DNA of 29,627 nucleotides from Priapulus caudatus (lineage: Eukaryota; Priapulida; Priapulimorpha; Priapulimorphida; Priapulidae): assembly GCF_000485595.1 (NCBI RefSeq), contig NW_014577282.1:144645-174271 (forward strand), read 5' to 3'. The notes under the pieces are model-generated. The model saw nothing but the letters and a program-made list of their open reading frames with translations. It was not told the DNA's origin and made no database searches. Both the position numbers and the translations under genes were made by a program. This document shows positions 19,286 to 27,549 of the stretch, piece after piece. How positions within the stretch are numbered: the stretch's first letter is position 1; each line of letters begins with the position of its first letter.

Positions 19286-21359
19286 TACTTCGACTGTGTC
19301 GGGGTGTGCGCCATCTAGTTGTAAGGGTGTTAACATTATGAGTTCTTTCATCACCGGAGATGTTTAACTTGTCGTTCGTCTGCTTTGCATTGAGCATCGT
19401 TCCGTTTAATGCATTGAGCATGGATGTGTGGTTGGGCGGACGGACATGCGGGCAGGAAGACACACAGACAGACAGTTAGACAGAGGAACGGACGGGCGAA
19501 CAGACGGATGGATGGACGTGCGGACCGGTGAACGGACGGACAGACAGATGGATAGCTTACACACGCGGATTTTATTTGACATTAGACATGAACAGAGGAC
19601 GTATATCATATATGATATACGTGCTCTGGCATGAATCTTCCGACACGCCATAGTACGGCCGCTAGCGGCAGATGCTGAATTTTCGAGAACGCGGCTGTTG
19701 CGCACGCCTACCGCGCGCAACCTGTACGGGAAGCCTTATGACACTATGTGTTTCCCGTGGAAAAATGTAAATGCAAATTTTCGTATCTGTGTAACTCGCT
19801 ATCGCTATTTTTATATTATAACATGCTGTGTTCCTTGTTCTCTCATCTCATCGCACTTCCCCTCATCCGTCGCCATCATATCATCGAGTTCTCGCACATG
19901 CACGCACGCGCACGCACAGATACGTCTACGTGCGCATGAGACTCACAAATACGCGCACGAACACGGCAGCGCGCGGGCTATACATGGCAATTCACATCTT
20001 TTCTTTGCCAACAAATATGCAACAATTAAGTAGCAACATTGTTTAATTGGGGTTAGTGAGTAAAAGATCAACAATAAAATAAACAATTTCTCAAGGCGTT
20101 TCATGAGACATCCGTGATCTTGCACATCTCGACTGACTGCTGATAATTCCAAATTTCAAAGGTTTTGGTAGCAAAATAAAAATGTCAATGCATTGAACTT
20201 TTATATCTATCATTGGATCGATTACTCGATGGATGCCCAAAAATATGTTTGCGAGTGCTCTCATCTGCCGGTATATTTTGCCCATTCACAATGATGTTAC
20301 TGGGGATATGTTACAAACTAGACACTCAGATAGGTTTATTGTTTGCACAAACTAGACATACTAGATATTTGTGGTATTATTTTGACACGGAACTATTCAC
20401 ATGCACTGCGGCCCTCCACAACAGTAGTTGTTTTCCTCCTCTTCTGTATAGGCCGTACGCGGTTCACTATTTTTTCCTGCTCCGTTTTGCGGCTTTGTCA
20501 CAATTGAATTGATCTGAGACTGGCCACCGGCTGTAGTTTAATAGCTAGTTGCCCATAGGCTATATTGCCGTTTTTTCTCGTCGATGCATTAATTAATTAT
20601 TCATATATTATTTTTTTATGTGGTAAAACTCATTCATATTTACTCCCTGCCAATTGTATACCCTAAATTTATTTCCACTTTTACATCTTCTTCTACGATT
20701 TTTCGATATACGTGTTTTCTTCCCCAAAATGTGCACCCTAGCTGCATTCCTTTGTTTACCCACCGGCTTCTTCCGTCGTTAACTATTCCCCCTTCCCCAG
20801 ACGGAGATACAGGTGTGATAAAAATCTTAATTGCTTCTAATCATATCAAAACCCAGTCAGGATTATGTTTGCCATCACATGACACAAGTCTATTGCTTAA
20901 TTCCGGCTAATTTTAATAGCAATTTGCCAGCCTTAATAAATAATTCTGTCTGCCTACTATTATGGGATTGAAAATCTGCGCCGTGACGTCACCTATCACG
21001 ACAAAGAATTTTTTAGAGGGGTCAGGATTAATGTTTTGTGGACGAATATATGAGCTCTTTTACTATTACCTCATAAATAATAATAACTAAAGTGTAATAT
21101 ACTTATCTGCAAGTTGGAGGTGTTAAAATTTTTAAAACAACGGTTAACCATTGCAATAGTTTAAGCCTAAATATGCGCGCCACCCCTCCAAAAATTAATT
21201 AGGTCCGACCATGCGTGCCACAGGAGTATGCCATTTTGTTGTCGCCGAGCGGCGATTAGGATCGTTGTTGAAAAACCTCTTCTTATTGTGTGAAAATAGT
21301 AAATGCTTTAGTCAGAAAACCAGATTTTGTGCAAGGAACTTGTGTTGAACTTATAAACC

Positions 21360-21510
21360 ATGTCTTCGCGATCTCGCAGGTCAAAGGAAACGCCAGAACA
21401 GGCCGAAGGAAGCAGCACAGACATAGACGATATGGAAAAGGCAAAATCCGATCCCGACCCCACGGGAAGCGATTGTGATGCAAGAGCCCAGGCCCAGGGG
21501 ACAAACGGTG
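21360..21510 (+). CDS. Candidate first coding exon of the CHD-type gene
   Basis: An ATG in a good context (AACCATGT) opens 50 codons: MSSRSRRSKETPEQAEGSST, then DIDDMEKAKSDPDPTGSD. The composition, with basic start then acid/Ser-rich stretches, resembles N-termini of CHD3/4/5 proteins. The donor GTATGA at 21511 ends phase 1. The link to the downstream exons is inferred from strand and position only. Confidence 0.4.
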
Positions 21511-22524
21511 GTATGAAAATGTTAAACAACGTCGTCGTATTGCTGGTTTCGGCCGCATGAAAAAAATCATCCCGGTATTGTTGTATACAGTATAGTTGTC
21601 TTTTTCCCGTCGGTGGTGACGCGAATGGAAAATTCCAGTCATTGCAATACGAAAACCGCGGCAAAAGTGCGTGCAGCACCACGTGTCGGTGGTGTTTATA
21701 ATCACGAACTTCGCATTTGTGTCTTACTTGACGCGAGCATTATCACGACGAAAGTTACTAAAGGAATTCGCCTCTTAGTCTTATGCGTATTAACGTCTTT
21801 CACGTTCCCTATAGACTATACTATACGACCGGTATAGGCCTATATATTCAGATATATATTCACAATGTACATGAAATGAACGAATCGGCCTCGGTCTCGG
21901 CTAGGTTGGGTCACATTATTTACTCGAAGGGGGTAAAAGTGTGTATTAAGAATTTTGTATATGCTGAAAGTAAATTACTCGAAGCATAGTGACGTTATAG
22001 GCAATAGCAGTACTTATATTGGACCCATTGTGCATCATTCTCCAAGTTTCTTGATTTTCGTTCTTCCTATGTTGAGCTTCATTATCATTGAAACCTACCT
22101 GATACCTAATGATGGATAGGAATAGTGTAGCCCAACCTTTCCAACCGAGCTCAGACAATTATTAGCAAATTCTCAGCCGAATAGGACGTTTTATTCCTAT
22201 ATATTGCCTTACATTTTGGTATCTTGACATGTCCATTTTCATAATCCTTATGAATGCTCTAGGATTTTTACCGTAGATTTGCATGAGTTGATTGTTCAGT
22301 TCAAGTGCCCCTAGCATATGAGGACTGAAAACTGTTTTGCACACATCATTCTTTCTGTAAACTCGCCCCATCTCACCTACCTTCAGATTTGCATGACTTA
22401 CAATATCCCACTGTACTTATATTCCCATATAGAGCTATATATATATATGCATGTATATAATTGAACTGTATGTATAGAGCCCATCTTTCTTGTATCAATT
22501 TCTGTCTTCTTTTTTTGCACACAG

Positions 22525-22563
22525 ACAGTTGTGAGTCTCCCGCAGTCGAGTGTGACAACACAG
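22525..22563 (+). CDS. Candidate 39-bp microexon of the CHD-type gene
   Basis: A very strong acceptor (CTTCTTTTTTTGCACACAG) and a GTAGTC donor bound 39 bp. Entered in phase 1, as the preceding candidate exon would require, it reads D-SCESPAVECDNT-G and leaves in phase 1. It is supported by splice signals only. Confidence 0.3.
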
Positions 22564-24853
22564 GTAGTCTCCTCTTAAATTTTCCACAGCCGGTGCACAT
22601 AATGATGCAAATGCACGAGCAAACTTTTGTTGCCGACTTCGCTCCAAGCCACTCGGTGTTGCTGGTCGCACGATAGCACTTGGTGGCGGCATTCGGAGCA
22701 AAAGTGTGTGCGTGCGTTCACGTCGTTACGGCCGGTTTGTAGCATGCCTAACCCGATCGTGATCGCACGAACTATCAAACTAACAAGAAAGGTAACTCGG
22801 GGTCTCATAGTTTGCGGCTTGTCGCCAAAGACGAGTGGCAGACGAGCTCGATCCATCAACCTTGCCGCTTTACGCTCCGTTTGTCATTATATACTCTGTC
22901 TCGTGCTGCGTCATGGCCTACCCATCGCTGCACAGCGCCTCGCTCATGGCCGCCCCATGCCCGTCACCTGCTGCACCCCGTCCCTTGCAGTGCCACGCCC
23001 TATCGGTCATCACGTCACCAGACTACCGGTGATCACGCTTAAAGGAACGCACTACCCGATAAGTTATCGGGGCATGCTTTCCTGGAAGATTTCTTGTCAC
23101 TTATGTGAACGTTGCTCATAATTGCCGTTCGTTCTGCGATCGACAGCGAAAACACGTATCACAGACTGTTCTCGCTTTCCAACGTTCGAACATATCGATG
23201 TGTCCGACGATGTTCAATAAATTCGTAATTGCATCGATGAGATGGCTGTATGGGGAAAGTGTGCATCGCAATCTCGCGCTAACGCCATGCCTTCCACACG
23301 TTCGCCTGCCCCTTGTAGGTTGTTAGTCGTGGTGTGCGTGACGGTAGCTTGCTGGGGAATGCATCTGCTACACTGCTGCATCCACGTGTGGTGACAGGGT
23401 CGGTGACGGTTACGTAGTGCCGGCCATTATGTCGGCAGGGTTGTGGTGATGGGTTACGTGCCTGCTTCCATCATGTCAGCAGGTTGGTGCAGTGACGTTA
23501 CGCTGCCTGCGTTCACATGTCAGCAGGGTGTTGGTGATGGTTACGTGTCTGCCATTCACATGTCAGCAGGGTTGCGTGACGCTCATGTGACTGCGTTCAC
23601 ATGTCGACAGGGTTGGCTGATAGTCACGTGTCTTGCATTCACATGCTGGCAAGGTTGTGTGACGGTATGTGCCTGCTGTTCACATGTCGACAGGTTGTGG
23701 TGTACCGGTCATTGTGCCTGCATTAAATGTCAGCAGGGTTCGCGTGACGGTCATGTGCCTGCCATTCACATGTCTAGCAAGGGTTGGTGATGGGATTACG
23801 TGCCGCGCTTCAACATGTCGCAGGTTGGTGATGGTCACGTGGCTGCATTCACATGTCGGCAGGGTTTTGTGACGGGTTACGTGGTCTGCCATTCAACATG
23901 TCGACGAGTTTTGCAGCTGACCGGTCATGTGCCTGCCGTTCACAGTGTCGGCAGGGTTGTGGTGAGCTCATGTGCTGCATCCACATGTCGGCAGCGGTTG
24001 AGTGACGGTCATGCGCCTGGGCATTCACATTGTTCATAGCAGGGTCTGGTGACGGTCATGTGCCTGCGTTACATGTTCGGCAGGGTTGGTTGATGGCTCA
24101 CGTTGTCTGGCATTCACATGTCAGCAGGCCGTTTGGCTGACGTCATGTGCCTGCCGTTCACATGTCAGCAGGACGTTTGGTGACAGTCCGTGGCCTGCAT
24201 TCACATGTCGGCAGGGTTGGTGACGTAGGTGCTGATTTCACATTCGCAGGGTTGGTTGACATGCGTCACGGTGTCTGATACATGTCAGCAGGACGGGTGA
24301 CGCGTCATATGCCCTGCCGTTACCATGTCGGAGGGTTGGTGATGCGTCACGTGCTGTCTGCAGTCACATGTCGGCAGGTTGTGGTGACGGTCACGCTGCC
24401 TGCATTACATGTCAGCAGGTGTTGGTGACGGTAACATTGTGCTGCGTTTCACATGTCGGCATGGGTTGGTGATGGTCGTGTCTGCATTCAATGACGCAGG
24501 GGTTGGTGTAAGTTAAGGTGCCTGCATTCAATGTCGACATGGGTTGGTGAACGTTAGGTTGCCTGCTTATGTCACAGGTTGGTGACTCGCTTACGTGCTG
24601 CGTCATAGGCCGACCGTCGTTCGTGGCGGGGTAGGTTGCATGGACATTGCTTACAGCGCGTAAGTGACACGTATAGCTGACAGGGTTGTGGACTATGTGG
24701 TTTACACGTTTTAGGTGACAGCGGTCTAACCCGATAATTGTTAAGTGACAGGGGTGATGCAGTCGGTGACTGGCGTTTGGTGAACAGTGGCTTGCTGAGT
24801 GCAACTATTTGTGTCCCCTAACCTAATGTTTCTCGATGTTCGTTGCTTTGCAG
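22564..24853. other. Interval with long minisatellite
   Basis: No supported exon. The ORF at 22627-23121 (plus) and the overlapping minus frame at 22575-22859 were examined and not accepted. From about 23330 the sequence is the 42-bp minisatellite. Confidence 0.5.
23330..24610. repeat. Minisatellite, unit about 42 bp, about 30 copies
   Basis: The unit is roughly CATGTCAGCAGGGTTGGTGA followed by CGGTCACGTGCCTGCATTCA. Clean copies begin at 23522 and 23564 (exactly 42 bp). Many copies carry one-base insertions and losses, increasingly toward 24.3-24.7 kb, where the array decays. Reading frames across it are not conserved, so it does not code. Confidence 0.95.
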
Positions 24854-24907
24854 ATGGAGGACCCTGACTCGGGAGATCGCGACAAACGGGAAGAGGAGGA
24901 AGAATGA
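24854..24907 (+). CDS. Candidate acidic exon of the CHD-type gene, frame unresolved
   Basis: After the acceptor TTGCTTTGCAG one frame reads MEDPDSGDRDKREEEEE and then a stop at 24905-24907. Beyond the stop another frame continues with SSARRRTQDSEESDR, which also looks like CHD N-terminal sequence. Neither frame runs the full length, and entry in phase 1 from the upstream candidates meets a stop at once. A one-base error next to the noisy minisatellite, or a different exon border, could explain this. Confidence 0.4.
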   Translation: MEDPDSGDRDKREEEEE

Positions 24908-25941
24908 GGACGAAGGAGTCATCGGCACGACGAAGAACGCAAGATAGTGAAGAAAGCGATCGAAGCACGTTTGTAAACTGCGCCCGCACTCCGCGGTAAC
25001 TTCGATTTAAATGCCGTTGTCACGCGCAGTATGAAGACATCATAGATTGAGCGAGGGTTTAGTGGTGTTCAGGCAATGTGGAACTGATGGGGCAACGTAC
25101 CACAAAGATATTGCGATCACTACCTCCACAACCCATCACACCACTTAATTTGTGCGGCGTTCATTAACAAAGTTGACTTAGAATTGAAACAGACATTGAT
25201 GTGCATAATATTTATGTCGTTGAATATTAAATGAATTGCATTATGAAGTCTAATTAACTTAGAAAACCGCATAATTTAATAATAAAATAAAGATTCCACT
25301 GGCAACTTTCTCTACCTATGTAAGTTATTGGCCTGTAAGTGTAAACTCATTTTCTAACATGCTGTATCGCTGATAATAAGTAAAGTCGTTGGTGAATTTC
25401 TAGTTAAGTTGATTAAGACTATATATGGATTTCCTCGTGAACAGGAATCCTAACCTTTGATAACCCACATGTATCAAAACTCCTGTATAGCGGTTGAGTG
25501 GCAAAATTCTGCCCAAATACTTTTACATTGTTGTTGGTTTTGCACAGCGCCAGGTCTGAGAGCATGTGGTTGTATTAACTATATATATGATCTATTCATA
25601 TGCTGCTCTTAGTATATTTTGTCTTCTGTTGTTTGACAGTTTCAATTGCAGTTGGCACGATGTGATTAATTCGTTAACGTTTTACAATTGTGTTTGCTTC
25701 ACTCAGCTGTAACATAAAGGGCAATAAGCAGAGTGTGTCTAACTTGACATGCAACGACGCTAATTAGTTGCGAACTTTGCGTGGTTTTGGTTTTGGCCGC
25801 GGATAGCCCCGCATTTAATATTCTTATTTTGAATCGCCATCCTCCGCTTACATGGATCCACGTGCCACCTCACCTGACTTCCTTCGCTAATAGACTCATA
25901 ATTAACCATCTAGCGATGTTGTTGCTGCTGCTGCTGCACAG
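24908..25941. other. Interval without a supported gene
   Basis: AT-rich sequence, probably intron of the CHD-type gene. No repeat of note. Confidence 0.5.
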
Positions 25942-26017
25942 GCAGGTCCGGATGGGCCTGGGAAAGCGATGAGGAAGCGAGCCAAGAAGAGCTCTACAGA
26001 CAAAGGCAGCCACACAG
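25942..26017 (+). CDS. Candidate basic exon of the CHD-type gene
   Basis: The acceptor is GCTGCTGCTGCTGCACAG. One frame reads AGPDGPGKAMRKRAKKSSTD, then KGSHT-G, lysine-rich as in the region before the CHDNT domain; the donor GTTTTG is weak and leaves phase 1. A shifted frame (ESDEEASQEELY) is also open. Neither matches the phase 0 start of the next secure exon without another exon between. Confidence 0.35.
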
Positions 26018-26212
26018 GTTTTGCCACTTCTGCTTCGGATACATGCACGATGGGGGGGGCGGTTATCACATATCCAAGGATTATCAGATTAATAGCCCTC
26101 TAGTGATTGTAAACTGGCCGTTGCAAGCGCACAGTTTGCCCGCTTACAGCGTCGTGCAGGTTATGTACCGTTAGCGCAAAAAGTTTACATTCACACTAGC
26201 TGTGTGCGTGTC

Positions 26213-26548
26213 CAGGGGTATAAATTGACTTTTGAACACAGGAGTCCCTACCTTCAAAAAGAGGGAGTCCGCAGTCTAAAGTTCAAAATGAAAGATATTA
26301 ACCATAACACATGCTTATTTTGAAGATTCGTGCAGTTGCACGTCTGCCAAATTTTCTTTGGACATTTGCTGAAAAAATACGGTAATTTCGCGAGGCCCTG
26401 CGCTGGAACGAACTACTAGTACCACTGGTTAGTATAGTATGGCAGAATTTTCAGGTAGTCACACGGACTCCTGCATGTGTCAAATCAGGGAGTCCGACAG
26501 TAAATCGGGGAGTATTTGACTACGGACTCTTGTTAATTTCGCACCCTG
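26213..26548. mobile_element. hAT-like MITE, 336 bp
   Basis: The left end CAGGGGTATAAATT and the right end, read inverted as CAGGGTGCGAAATTAACA, form imperfect terminal inverted repeats. GGAGTCC or its complement GGACTCC recurs inside near both ends (26241, 26265, 26465, 26486). CAGGG(G/T)TGCGAAATTA-type termini with subterminal GAGTCC motifs are, to my knowledge, a widespread non-autonomous hAT pattern. GTGTC flanks both sides, but only 5 bp match, so the target duplication is not proven. No coding capacity. Confidence 0.65.
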
Positions 26549-26725
26549 GTGTCTGTGTATGAGTGTGTGCGTGTGTGTGTATGGGCGTGTGCGCATGCAT
26601 GTATGTGTATGGGCGTGTGCGCATGCGTGTGTATGTATGGGCATGGGCGTGTGTGTGTGTGTGCGTGCGTGCGCGCGTGCGTCTGTGCGTGCGTGTGTAT
26701 GGACGTGTGCGTGTGCACGTATGTT
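26549..26725. repeat. GTGTGC-rich degenerate microsatellite
   Basis: GTGT, GTGC and ATGG(GC)GTGTGC blocks directly adjacent to the right end of the MITE. Confidence 0.85.
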
Positions 26726-26862
26726 GGTATAATCGTAGTAAGTTTTCATGCTGTGATTGGAGTCTAGTCTAAGTCGACTTCTCCTCCTGAAATGACCAAC
26801 ATGCCGAGGCAACTGCCAGATTACGAAACCTAGTCGTCTGCGAGAATAGCGCGTGGTGAAGG

Positions 26863-26970
26863 TCACATGCCGTGTTGCGATGTAGGCGTGGGCAGGTTGA
26901 GCTGCTGCAGCTGTTTCTCCTCGCGTGCCACGCCCCAGACTTGGACGCCACTGCGTGCGTCGTAAATGAA
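26863..26970 (-). CDS. Possible terminal coding exon on the minus strand
   Basis: A T12-type pyrimidine tract, then AATGCATCATCAG, forms a plausible acceptor for FIYDARSGVQVWGVAREEKQ, LQQLNLPTPTSQHGM and a TGA stop. Codons are GC-rich at the third position, like the true exons here. No further exon was joined to it and no polyadenylation signal was seen. It may be the last exon of an antisense gene, a gene fragment, or chance. No family recognised. Confidence 0.35.
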   Translation of the reverse strand, partial: FIYDARSGVQVWGVAREEKQLQQLNLPTPTSQHGM

Positions 26971-27462
26971 CTGATGATGCATTAAAAAAAAAAACCCCGA
27001 TCTGATGGGACTTCCGCATGCGATTACCCATGTGTGTGTGTGTGTTTGCTGCATTCACGGTATGCAATGCGTAGGGCCGCGCTAATAAAACGCCGTTGAT
27101 TATCCGGGTCGTTAATCATTAAGATCTGGCGTGTGAGACGGTGAGGGTCAGAGGTGAGTGTTTGTAATTGCACGATTCCTGTAAACGACAGTGCAGAGCC
27201 GTATAAAAATAGTCATTTTTGAACAGTGGGAAGCGAAACTTCTCTGTACCTTCATCTGTACCCTCATCCATTTGGGCACCAGCCGATGTGGTTATTTTCA
27301 CTGGAATCTGTTACATGATTTTTTAATTTTTAACAATTTTTCAACAAATTTCTTTGGTGAAATTGTGAAGACCTTTTGCAAGGTGCTGTTGCTATGCAGA
27401 TTGTTCTGAGCTGATCTGATTACAAGCAAAACTGATTGTTCCGTATCCTTGTCTGCTTTCAG

Positions 27463-27549
27463 TCCGATCAGGAGGACAATGAGAGCGAAGAGGAGACGAA
27501 AGTCACGAAGAAGTCTAGAAAACACAAGGCTGCTTCCTCATCGGGCAAG
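27463..27549 (+). CDS. CHD-type gene, acidic/basic exon
   Basis: The acceptor GTCTGCTTTCAG and donor GTACGC bound 29 codons, phase 0 to 0: SDQEDNESEEETKVTKKSRK, then HKAASSSGK. Acidic-to-lysine-rich composition is typical of the region upstream of CHDNT. Confidence 0.82.

Larger units (their letters stand above)
14894..21359. other. Gene-poor AT-rich interval
   Basis: About 6.5 kb in which no exon could be supported on either strand. It may be intron of the NIPSNAP-like gene plus intergenic DNA. Contents recognised: a GT-rich minisatellite (15007-15400), TA tracts (17239-17262, 17550-17572, 18913-18942), a GGAC/ACAG-type degenerate tetramer patch (about 19437-19553) and two perfect palindromes (19232-19277, 19599-19622). 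ORFs at 15934-16224 and 17805-18032 have no supporting features. Confidence 0.55.

Noticed and set aside
22627-23121. A 164-codon plus ORF, and an overlapping minus frame with HFCSECRHQVLSC
   Set aside because: No domain was recognised, the single CxxC pair lacks a partner, codon use is mixed, and the two frames contradict each other.
26480-27067. A 195-codon minus ORF with His/Thr repeats
   Set aside because: Its second half is the GT microsatellite; the credible frame at 26863-26970 is a different one.
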